DNA of 43,481 nucleotides from an uncultured Verrucomicrobia subdivision 3 bacterium (lineage in GTDB: Bacteria; Verrucomicrobiota; Verrucomicrobiia; Limisphaerales; UBA11358): contig CAIPKV010000076.1 in assembly GCA_903865745.1 (NCBI GenBank), forward strand, positions 1 through 43,481, given 5' to 3'. The notes under the pieces were generated by a model. That model was not told the origin of the DNA and searched no databases. It saw only the letters and a program-made list of their open reading frames with translations. Position 1 is the stretch's first letter, and every line of letters begins with the position of its first letter. This document shows, one piece after another, positions 23,809-31,468 of the stretch. The position numbers and the translations under genes were made by a program.

Positions 23809-24705
23809 ATGCGCGTGCATACCCGAACCCTGCGGCTTTTTTGTGACGTCGTGGCGAATCACGGCTACACCCGGGCCGCGCACGCGCAGGGTTGCACCCC
23901 GGCCCATGCCAGCCAGTCCGTGGCCGAATTGGAGGGCGTCTTCGGCATCCGCCTCGCCCAGCACGACTGCGCGCGGTTCACTTTGACCCCGGCGGGCGTC
24001 GTGTTCCATGCCGATACCCTTAAGCTGATCGCGCTCGAATCGAATCTCAAACGCGATATGAACCGGTCGCGCGCCACCACTGCCCGCACCATCCAACTCG
24101 CGTCGTGTTACAGTTATGGCCTGCACCAGTTGCAAGCCCGGCTCCCGCACTTTCAGCGCGCGCAGCCCAAGCTCGACGTTTCGGTGAGTTACCAACCCAT
24201 TGCCGCCGTGCATAAACTCGTGCTGGACCGCGCGGTCGATCTCGGGGTCGTGGCTTATCCCCGGCGCCTGCGGGAACTGGTCGTGGAATTAATATCGGCC
24301 GAACGCCTGGTGCTGGTGCTCCCGCCCGGACATCGGCTGGCCGTCGGCCCGGCGGTGCCGGTGATGGCGCTCCGGAATTTAGACATCATCGCTTGGGCGG
24401 AACTTCCGTGGGCGCATTTCCTGGCGAAAGTGCCGGACAGCCAGCGCGCCTTGTTTGAGCCGCGCCATGAGGTGCGCGATTTGGAAACGGTCAAGCAAAT
24501 GGTGCAACGCAGTTTGGGCGTGGCCGTATTACCGGCGGCAACGGTGGCGAGCGAGGTGGCCGACCAACGGCTGGCGGCGGTGCCCTTTGCGGACGGGCAA
24601 TACAGCGAACCGGTGGGTCTCATCTACCGGAAAGACCATAAACTGACCCCTGCCGTGAAAGCCTTCATCCAGTTCATGAAACAACCGCAGCCGCAGGCTG
24701 GGTGA
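23809..24705 (+). CDS. LysR-family transcriptional regulator
   Basis: A 298-residue regulator. The N-terminal winged helix-turn-helix is typical (TLRLFCDVVANHGYTRAAHA, the recognition part TPAHASQSVAELEGVFGIRL, and LTPAGVVFHADT). The substrate-binding domain from about residue 90 (IQLASCYSYGLHQLQARLP ... YSEPVGLIYRKDHKLTPAVK) has the CysB/CbbR-like LysR fold. The usual 'SQPALSRQI' sequence is replaced by TPAHASQSV, still alpha-helical. It has no obvious divergent target gene: the upstream 221 bp contain only a short minus-strand gene and low-complexity CTTCTGCATTC-type repeats. The effector is unknown. Confidence 0.9.
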   Translation: MRVHTRTLRLFCDVVANHGYTRAAHAQGCTPAHASQSVAELEGVFGIRLAQHDCARFTLTPAGVVFHADTLKLIALESNLKRDMNRSRATTARTIQLASCYSYGLHQLQARLPHFQRAQPKLDVSVSYQPIAAVHKLVLDRAVDLGVVAYPRRLRELVVELISAERLVLVLPPGHRLAVGPAVPVMALRNLDIIAWAELPWAHFLAKVPDSQRALFEPRHEVRDLETVKQMVQRSLGVAVLPAATVASEVADQRLAAVPFADGQYSEPVGLIYRKDHKLTPAVKAFIQFMKQPQPQAG

Positions 24706-24909
24706 TATTCTTTAGCCACAGATGGACACAGATGAGGGGAAAGGCATTTTACCCGCAGATAACGCAGATTTTCGCAGAATGGTTTTAGTTTAGGTTGATC
24801 GGCGTGAATCTGTGAAATCTGCACGCAAAGCCGGTGCCGCCGCCTGATTACCTGGTTTCGGCTCAAAACCACCGGAAATCTCCGCTTTACCGGGCTTTAC
24901 CCCGAAAAC
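24706..24909. other. Gene-free stretch with dispersed repeat pieces
   Basis: Holds a CACAGATGGACACAGATGA motif (near 24717), the CGCAGAT-type dispersed element (24752-24826) and a run-in to the 21-bp array. No gene is visible. Confidence 0.6.
24752..24826. repeat. Dispersed palindromic element, CGCAGAT type, copy 2
   Basis: Reverse-complement relative of 14169-14236: on the minus strand it reads CAGATTTCACAGATT, CACGCCGATC and ends CTGCGTTATCTGCGGG. The central part differs in length, which is typical of old copies of one family. Confidence 0.7.
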
Positions 24910-25108
24910 ACCAACTGGTCATGTCATTACACCAGCTGGTTTCATCACCAAACCAGCTGGTGTTGTCGCTAAACCAGTTGGTCTAGCCCTAAAACCAGTT
25001 GGTGCAGACTCAAAACCAGTTGGTCTCGTCGTAACACCAGTTGGTCCGGTCACGAAACCAGCTGGTCTAAGAGTAAAACCAGCTGCTTTCGTTACAAAAG
25101 CAGCTGCT
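24910..25108. repeat. 21-bp tandem array of ten ACCAGCTGGT-type palindromes
   Basis: Ten decamers start at exactly 21-bp intervals (24910, 24931, 24952, 24973, 24994, 25015, 25036, 25057, 25078, 25099). The order is ACCAACTGGT, ACCAGCTGGT twice, ACCAGTTGGT four times, ACCAGCTGGT, ACCAGCTGCT and AGCAGCTGCT. The last is embedded in a perfect 16-bp palindrome (25096-25111), reached by paired changes in both arms. The 11-bp spacers vary but tend to end in AA. Both strands stay open across it (heptads such as KPAGFVT), a by-product of the period being divisible by three. It starts after a dispersed repeat and ends 113 bp before the gap terminator. Confidence 0.9.
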
Positions 25109-25220
25109 TTTATCACACTTTTACCGGCTGGCGACGGTCTTTTAGGCGAATGATCGGGCTGGTTAACTACCTTTGTACCCTCATTGACATGCACTTAGGG
25201 GTTTTAAACTGATTCCAGAC

Positions 25221-25253
25221 AAACAAAAACGGCGACTCGTGCGAGTCGCCGTT
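25221..25253 (-). terminator. Intrinsic terminator of gap
   Basis: Twelve-bp perfect stem AACGGCGACTCG/CGAGTCGCCGTT with a minimal loop, followed on the minus strand by TTTTTGTTT. It lies 20 bp past the gap stop codon. Confidence 0.9.
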
Positions 25254-25272
25254 CTGAATTGATGCTAAAAGC

Positions 25273-26349
<1,077 letters not shown>

Positions 26350-26368
26350 TTAGTTCCTTTTGGTAATT

Positions 26369-26380
26369 GGTTCGCGAACC
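26369..26380. promoter_or_regulatory. Palindromic operator candidate at the gap transcription start
   Basis: A perfect 12-bp palindrome GGTTCGCGAACC lies about 10 bp downstream of the predicted -10 element, at or just past the expected transcription start and 29 bp before the gap start codon. The position is ideal for a repressor. No dedicated regulator gene is adjacent. Confidence 0.45.
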
Positions 26381-26389
26381 CGAGCCAGC

Positions 26390-26417
26390 ATATTAACGGG
26401 AGGCGCGAAACCGTCAA
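26390..26417 (-). promoter_or_regulatory. Predicted gap promoter
   Basis: On the minus strand TTGACG (-35), a 16-bp spacer and TAATAT (-10, four of six matches) precede gap. The 5' untranslated leader would be about 42 nt. Confidence 0.45.
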
Positions 26418-26478
26418 CGAAGATTTACTGAACAATCTTGCGAAAACCTTGCCGGATATTGCTCTCAGCGGAGCGGGC

Positions 26479-27408
26479 TTAGTGGTTCGAGGCCGCGAGA
26501 TAACGTTCGGCATCAATCGCCGCCGCGCAGCCTGCGCCCGCCGCCGTGATAGCTTGCCGATAGACGTGATCCGCGCAATCACCCGCGACGAAGACGCCGG
26601 GGATGTTGGTCATCGTGCCGTTTTGCGGAACGATAAAACCATTCTCGTCGGTCGTAATCACGCCCTTGAACAAATCCGTGTTCGGCACATGACCGATGGC
26701 GATGAAGACGCCGGCGACCGGTAGAATATTTTCGGCACCAGTCTTGAGGTTCTTCAATCTGACGCCGGTGACGTTGTCCTGCTTTACGTCGAGAATCTCG
26801 GTGACAGCGGAATCCCAGATGGGCTTTATCTTCGGATTGGCGAGGGTGCGTTCAGCCATGATTTTGGACGCGCGCAAGCTGTCGCGACGGTGTACGAGAT
26901 AAACGATGGAGCCAAAGCGCGTGAGATACTGCGCTTCCTCGCACGCAGAATCGCCGCCGCCCACGACAACGAGTGGTTGGTTGCGGAACGCTGGCAAGGC
27001 GCCATCGCACGTGGCGCAATACGTGACGCCCTTGGTTTCCAAGATATGTTCGCCCGGTACGCCGAGGTGTTTATGACTCGCGCCGGTGGCGATGATGACG
27101 GTTTCGGCCACGACCTTTTCGCCATCCACGATTAAGGTGAACGGGCGTTGCGAAAAATCGACTGACTCGACGACGCCGAAGCTGGTCTTGGCACCGAAGC
27201 GCTCGGCCTGCTTCTGCATTCGCGTCATAAGTTCGTAGCCGTCCACGCCTTCGGGAAAGCCGGGGAAGTTTTCGACGATGCTGGTGGTGGTAAGCAAACC
27301 GCCGGGCTGCTTGCCGGTGAGCACGAGCGGCGCCAGCTGCGCGCGGGCAGTGTAAAGTGCGGCCGTCCAACCGGCCGGACCGGAACCAATGATGACAACT
27401 TTTTCCAT
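26479..27408 (-). CDS. trxB: Thioredoxin reductase
   Basis: FAD-containing reductase passing electrons from NADPH to thioredoxin, 309 residues from ATG 27408 (MEKVVIIGSGPAGWTAALYT). A GTG ten codons upstream adds MAFYDYLSPP and is less likely. FAD motif GSGPAGWTAA at the N-terminus, redox-active CATC in VTYCATCDGALP (about residue 135), NADPH site VVVGGGDSACEEA and the FAD C-terminal motif VFVAGDCADHVYRQAITAAG are all present. Length and order match the low-molecular-weight bacterial type. It lies upstream of gap on the same strand with 138 bp between; a promoter for gap is visible in the gap. The start region faces the divergent PQQ-propeller gene. Confidence 0.96.
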   Translation of the reverse strand: MEKVVIIGSGPAGWTAALYTARAQLAPLVLTGKQPGGLLTTTSIVENFPGFPEGVDGYELMTRMQKQAERFGAKTSFGVVESVDFSQRPFTLIVDGEKVVAETVIIATGASHKHLGVPGEHILETKGVTYCATCDGALPAFRNQPLVVVGGGDSACEEAQYLTRFGSIVYLVHRRDSLRASKIMAERTLANPKIKPIWDSAVTEILDVKQDNVTGVRLKNLKTGAENILPVAGVFIAIGHVPNTDLFKGVITTDENGFIVPQNGTMTNIPGVFVAGDCADHVYRQAITAAGAGCAAAIDAERYLAASNH

Positions 27409-27529
27409 AGGCGGCGAAAGGTAGTCGTAGAACGCCACACTGACAAGAGGGTTGAAAATTAATTTATTTTAATCCGGCGCGCCGCGTTTGCATTTGCAGT
27501 CTGGCAGCTTTGAAGTTTTACTGGCAGCA

Positions 27530-28651
27530 ATGAAACTGTGGTTATTTTTTTGGGTGGGAGCTTGGCTGACCTATTCCAGCCTCGCGCAGGATACGGTAAC
27601 GGACAAGAATGTGACGACGCTGTGGCAATTCATATTGCCCGAGGGTGAATCGGCATCCTCCCCTGCCCTCGCACCGGATGGCACAATCTACGTAGGCACG
27701 TTTCCCGGCTGGCTGCTAGCGCTGACGCCGGATGGCAAGGTCAAATGGAAGTTTAAGGCTGGCATCGAAATCAAATCCTCGCCCGCAGTCGGTGCCGACG
27801 GCACGATTTACTTCGGCTCACGGGACCGAAAGTTTTACGCCCTCACGCCGCAAGGGAAATTGAAATGGTCCTTTGCCACCGACGCGTGGGTAGATTCCTC
27901 GCCAGCCATCGCAGCGGACGGCACACTTTATTTTGGCTCGTGGGATAACAATTTCTACGCGCTCAGCGCTGAGGGACAATTAAAATGGAAGTTCGCCACC
28001 GGCGGCACCGTGGATTCGTCGCCTGCGGTCGGCGCGGACGGAACGATATACTTCGGCTCTCACGATAAGAATCTTTACGCGCTCACCCCGGACGGTAAGT
28101 TGAAATGGAAGTTCGCCACCAGCGCGCAAATCGTCGCCTCGCCCGCGCTTGCGGCGGGTGGCTCGCTTTATATCAGCTCGACAGACGGGAACCTTTACGC
28201 ACTAAAACCCGACGGCACCGAATACTGGCGAATGCACACCGGCAGCTATACCGCTTCGACGCCGGTTCTGGACGAGCAAGGAAACCTTTATTTCTATGTT
28301 AAAGCGCAGGAATGCTCCGTGAGGCCAGACGGCAAAGGGCGCTGGCAATTTGACACCGCGCCGGATTCCACCGCCATTTCAGCGGCGGTCATCGGCCACG
28401 GTAATATATTCATGTCAGAGCCATGGAGCCGGGCCGGTCTGCTCACCGCCGATAAGAAGTTTAACTGGGAATTTCAAGTGGTTCACGACCTAAGCAGTTC
28501 ACCAAACGTCAGTCCAACCGGCATCATTTATTTCACCGCCGGAGAATTTCTTTACGCCATCCAGCCCGTGAAAGAAGTTGCGCCCCCTGCGAAAAGTGCC
28601 TGGCCGCTCTGGCGCGCAAACCCGCAGCACACCGGTCGCGTGCAGAAATAA
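27530..28651 (+). CDS. Exported PQQ-like beta-propeller protein
   Basis: A 373-residue protein starting at ATG 27530 with a signal peptide (MKLWLFFWVGAWLTYSSLAQ). At least six tandem repeats of about 40 residues follow the pattern SSPAVGADGTIYFGSxDxxFYALTPDGKLKWKFATG, which is the PQQ-type (BamB-like) eight-bladed propeller blade. No quinoprotein dehydrogenase active-site residues or disulfide ring are seen, so it is probably a binding or scaffold propeller, not an enzyme. The near-identity of successive blades points to recent duplication. No lipobox. It is divergent from trxB and converges on the DUF2203 gene with only 6 bp between stop codons. Confidence 0.9.
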   Translation: MKLWLFFWVGAWLTYSSLAQDTVTDKNVTTLWQFILPEGESASSPALAPDGTIYVGTFPGWLLALTPDGKVKWKFKAGIEIKSSPAVGADGTIYFGSRDRKFYALTPQGKLKWSFATDAWVDSSPAIAADGTLYFGSWDNNFYALSAEGQLKWKFATGGTVDSSPAVGADGTIYFGSHDKNLYALTPDGKLKWKFATSAQIVASPALAAGGSLYISSTDGNLYALKPDGTEYWRMHTGSYTASTPVLDEQGNLYFYVKAQECSVRPDGKGRWQFDTAPDSTAISAAVIGHGNIFMSEPWSRAGLLTADKKFNWEFQVVHDLSSSPNVSPTGIIYFTAGEFLYAIQPVKEVAPPAKSAWPLWRANPQHTGRVQK

Positions 28652-28657
28652 TCTAAT

Positions 28658-29044
28658 TCAACCCAACCGCTCACGACCGCCGTAGCCGGTATCGAGGTCG
28701 TGCCAGAACTCCACCTTATCCTCGTCGGATTCCCAGCAGAGAAAAACTTCCCGACCACCGATGATGGCGGGGAAATCCACCAACCCGCGCGATAGATCTT
28801 TGATGAAGATTTCGCGTTTCTGAAATTCCGCCAATACCTGCTGCATCCCGGCCAGCGCGCGGATCCAGCTATTCACCGTCTCGCCACCGGTATCCAAGCC
28901 TTCAACGTTTAGGCCACCAAGCCGTTTCTCATAGCGTTGTTCTTCTTCGCGCAGACGGTTGAGTTCCGCCAGCCACGCGCGCAACTGCGGCAGCAGGGCT
29001 TCCGCCTCAGCCCGCGTGTAATGTTTGGTAAAGCGATGTTTCAT
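28658..29044 (-). CDS. DUF2203 family protein
   Basis: A 128-residue cytoplasmic protein. The segments FTKHYTRAEAEALLPQLRAW (N-terminal helices) and KDLSRGLVDFPAIIGGREVF, then LCWESDEDKVEFWHDLDTGY, match the DUF2203 family as I recall it (small alpha/beta proteins of unknown function found in many phyla). The start codon is only 3 nt after the T-run of an intrinsic terminator that ends the upstream small ribosomal gene. No room remains for a Shine-Dalgarno sequence other than within the hairpin, so expression must depend on read-through, on a leaderless transcript, or on an unusual start. Confidence 0.88.
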   Translation of the reverse strand: MKHRFTKHYTRAEAEALLPQLRAWLAELNRLREEEQRYEKRLGGLNVEGLDTGGETVNSWIRALAGMQQVLAEFQKREIFIKDLSRGLVDFPAIIGGREVFLCWESDEDKVEFWHDLDTGYGGRERLG

Positions 29045-29047
29045 GAC

Positions 29048-29094
29048 AAAAAAAAGACCGTTCGCGTTGGTTGCTGGGCAACCGCCGCGAACGG
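29048..29094 (-). terminator. Intrinsic terminator abutting the DUF2203 start codon
   Basis: On the minus strand CCGTTCGCG/CGCGAACGG (9 bp) with an inner GGTTGC/GCAACC stem and a short loop, then TC and eight T (29048-29055). It ends the bS22-like gene, and three bases later the DUF2203 ATG begins. Confidence 0.85.
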
Positions 29095-29120
29095 CTGTGA
29101 AATCACATGGCGACGGCAGA

Positions 29121-29222
29121 TTACTTCTGCCAGGTGCGCTTCTTGTGACGATTTAAGCGCAGCTTCTTGCGCCGTTTGTGTTTGTTTATTTTTGCCTTAC
29201 GGCGTTTTTTCAATGATCCCAT
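29121..29222 (-). CDS. AURKAIP1/COX24-domain small ribosomal protein (bS22-like, 33 aa)
   Basis: A very short gene, ATG 29222 to stop 29121, encoding 33 residues that are almost half Lys/Arg: [20 protein letters not shown] followed by [13 protein letters not shown]. This is the AURKAIP1/COX24 domain, the bacterial counterpart of mitochondrial mS38, called bS22 in mycobacteria, which binds near helix 44 of 16S rRNA on the small subunit (remembered family knowledge). It is easily missed because of its size. It is followed by a strong terminator and preceded by the 3' end of hisG 62 bp upstream. Confidence 0.85.
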   Translation of the reverse strand: MGSLKKRRKAKINKHKRRKKLRLNRHKKRTWQK

Positions 29223-29284
29223 AATTGGATGTGGAGATTATGTAACAAATCAACGCGCCAAACGCCACTCAAATTTTCATTCGC

Positions 29285-30160
29285 TCAGTAAACCACCTTG
29301 TTCAGCGGATACTCAATGATGCCTTCCGCGCCGGCTGCCTTAAGTTGCGGAATCAACTCGCGCACGATTTTCTCATCTATAATCGTCTCCACCGCGACCC
29401 AGCCTTTGAGGCTCAAGTTGGCAATCGTCGGATTCCGGAGCGCGGGCAGATCCGCCAGCAGCTTGGCGAGATTTTTCTCGGCAATGTTCATCTTCAAGCC
29501 GACCAAAGCCTCGGCGTCCAGCGCGCCCTTGAGCAGCAGCGCCATCGTCTCAATCTTCCGCCGCTTCCAGGGATTCTTCCACGCGTCCAGATTGGCGATG
29601 AGGCGCGGCGTGGAGCTGAGCAGTTCGTCTACGATGCGCAGCTTGTTCGCGCGCAGCGAGGAACCCGTCTCGGTGACATCCACAATCGCATCCACCAATT
29701 CGTGCGCCTTCGTCTCCGTGGCGCCCCATGAGAATTCCACTTCCGCCTTCACGCCATGTTTCTTGAGATACTTCTTAGTAAGATTTACGACCTCGGTCGC
29801 GATGCGTTTGCCCTGCAAATCTTTCACCGACTTGATGGACGAATTCTCCGGCACGCAGAGCACCCAGCGCGCCGCGCGGCGCGAGACTTTGCTGAACAGA
29901 AACTCCCCCACCTCGTGCACCTTCGAGCCATTTTCCATGACCCAATCGTGACCCGTGATGCCGCAGTCGAGATACCCGTGCTCGACGTAGCGTGAAATCT
30001 CCTGCGCACGGAACATGCGTATATCCAACTCCTCATCATCCACGTAAGGAACGTAGGAGCGGCTGCTGACCGTGATGTTATAGCCCGCCTTGGCCAGCTT
30101 TTGAATGGCGGCTTCCTGCAAACTGCCCTTCGGCAGACCGAATTTCAATTTCTTGCTCAT
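29285..30160 (-). CDS. hisG: ATP phosphoribosyltransferase, long form
   Basis: First step of histidine biosynthesis: condensation of ATP with PRPP. Starts at ATG 30160 (MSKKLKFGLPKGSLQEAAIQ), 291 residues. Catalytic-domain motifs LDCGITGHDWVMENG and the PRPP-binding loop VDVTETGSSLRANKLRIVDE are intact. The C-terminal regulatory domain is present (VGLKMNIAEKNLAKLLADLP ... STVSLKGWVAVETIIDEK-like to the end), so this is the long, histidine-feedback-regulated form that needs no HisZ. It stands alone here; no other his genes are nearby. A GAAGAGAT stretch before the ATG may serve as ribosome binding site. An upstream in-frame extension of 14 residues is not needed. Confidence 0.95.
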   Translation of the reverse strand: MSKKLKFGLPKGSLQEAAIQKLAKAGYNITVSSRSYVPYVDDEELDIRMFRAQEISRYVEHGYLDCGITGHDWVMENGSKVHEVGEFLFSKVSRRAARWVLCVPENSSIKSVKDLQGKRIATEVVNLTKKYLKKHGVKAEVEFSWGATETKAHELVDAIVDVTETGSSLRANKLRIVDELLSSTPRLIANLDAWKNPWKRRKIETMALLLKGALDAEALVGLKMNIAEKNLAKLLADLPALRNPTIANLSLKGWVAVETIIDEKIVRELIPQLKAAGAEGIIEYPLNKVVY

Positions 30161-30307
30161 GTAAATTATCTCTTCACTCGGAGGCGCGTTACCGTAAATC
30201 AAATCTGGCTCAATAATCTTTGCGCTTTCGACGTGAACCGAGGGTTATTTTCCCACTCTAACGCAATCTGGCGACTTCTTTTTTGCCTTTCTCAACGCAA
30301 AACTTGT

Positions 30308-30826
30308 TCACTTCACCGTGACAATGGTCCAGTCGTCACCGCTCTTCTTCAATTTGAATTTATATTCGCCCAGCGCGGCGCGACCGGCGTACCAGCGGCC
30401 AACCACATCCACCGTGCCGTCCGCCGTCGGATCGCCCACGTCCACGCCGAGAATCATGACCGGCTTGCCGGTGTCCTTGTCGAGCGGCGCCTGATTCTCG
30501 CGCAGGTCAAGATGCGTGCTCAGCTTGATGGGCGGCACGTGGTTGGGATATTGCTGAATCAGCGCGGTCACCACCTCGTCATCCGCTTGCAGGAACAAAG
30601 CCGAGTACTCGCCACCTTGCCACGGATGGTGCTCAAACAAATAGCCGAACACGACCATATCAATCTTATGATCATCCGCCCGGAACAAAGTCGGCAGCGG
30701 CGAGTTCACCCCGACTGACGCAGGGATCTTCACCTCGCTGGCAAAATAAATCTGCTCATGGCTCGTACCGCACCCGGCCAGCAGCGCGATTATTCCCACG
30801 CCAGAAAATAGTAGTTTGGTGTTCAT
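30308..30826 (-). CDS. Lipoprotein of unknown function (172 aa)
   Basis: A 172-residue protein with a classical lipoprotein signal (MNTKLLFSGVGIIALLAGC, lipobox LAGC with Cys19). I do not recognise the family. The mature part carries RADDHKIDMVVFGYLFEHHP and ends in a beta segment typical of small envelope proteins (WYAGRAALGEYKFKLKKSGD, DWTIVTVK). The terminal part resembles 'VVGRWYAG...GEYKFKLKKSGDDWTIVTVK', a nuclear-transport-factor-2-like ending, but the link is weak. It starts 3 bp after the purN stop and is almost certainly in one operon with it. Confidence 0.8.
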   Translation of the reverse strand: MNTKLLFSGVGIIALLAGCGTSHEQIYFASEVKIPASVGVNSPLPTLFRADDHKIDMVVFGYLFEHHPWQGGEYSALFLQADDEVVTALIQQYPNHVPPIKLSTHLDLRENQAPLDKDTGKPVMILGVDVGDPTADGTVDVVGRWYAGRAALGEYKFKLKKSGDDWTIVTVK

Positions 30827-30829
30827 AAC

Positions 30830-31447
30830 TTACTTCCAGATGACCCGCCGACCTTCCACCGTAATTTCTTTCCGCGCCAGCGCCGCGACACAGCGCGGAT
30901 ACAGCTCGTGCTCCGCTGCGTGAATGCGCTGGTGCAAAGTTTCTGGCGTATCATTATCCAAAACCGGCACCGCCGACTGGCCGATGATGGCGCCGGAATC
31001 CACGCCGGCATCCACGAAGTGCACCGTGCAGCCCGCCACCTTCACGCCGTGGTCGAGCGCCTGCTTCCACGATTGCAAACCCGGAAAGCACGGCAGCAGC
31101 GAGGGATGGATGTTCACGATGCGCCCCTCGAAGGCCCGCAGAAAATCGCCCTTCAGCACGCGCATGAAACCCGCCAGCACAATCAAATCCACCTGCGCCT
31201 TTTGCAAGGCCGCCACGAACGCGTGTTCCGCCGCCTCATCCAGCTTGGTGCGATAAAGCCCCGGCGCAATGTACTGCGCCGGAATGTTCCGCTCGCGCGC
31301 GTGCCCCAAAATCCCCGCCGTCTCGACATCGCTCAACACCACGGCAATCTCCGCCGGTATCTTCCCCGCCGCCACGGCCTCCGCGATGGCGACAAAGTTT
31401 GAGCCCTTACCGGAACCAAGGACGCCGATGCGAAATTTATTGTTCAC
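30830..31447 (-). CDS. purN: Phosphoribosylglycinamide formyltransferase
   Basis: Transfers a formyl group from 10-formyl-tetrahydrofolate to GAR in purine synthesis. 205 residues. The N-terminus IGVLGSGKGSNFVAIAEAV, the catalytic Asn/His/Asp set (IVNIHPSLLPCFPGLQSWKQ with His, and CTVHFVDAGVDSGAII with Asp) and the PVLDNDTPETLHQRIHAAEH segment are all diagnostic. It starts 21 bp after the stop of the FG-GAP gene and is followed within 3 bp by a lipoprotein gene, so the three probably share one transcript even though their functions are unrelated. The FG-GAP coding end supplies the leader. Confidence 0.96.
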   Translation of the reverse strand: MNNKFRIGVLGSGKGSNFVAIAEAVAAGKIPAEIAVVLSDVETAGILGHARERNIPAQYIAPGLYRTKLDEAAEHAFVAALQKAQVDLIVLAGFMRVLKGDFLRAFEGRIVNIHPSLLPCFPGLQSWKQALDHGVKVAGCTVHFVDAGVDSGAIIGQSAVPVLDNDTPETLHQRIHAAEHELYPRCVAALARKEITVEGRRVIWK

Positions 31448-31468
31448 GAAGCGATTAATCTAAAACTT

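Noticed and set aside
24919-25194. Open frame of 91 residues on the minus strand over the palindrome array
   Set aside because: The frame stays open because the 21-bp period is divisible by three and the units lack stops; the plus strand is equally open. No ribosome binding site, and the start would be a GTG. Kept only as a possibility in the array finding.
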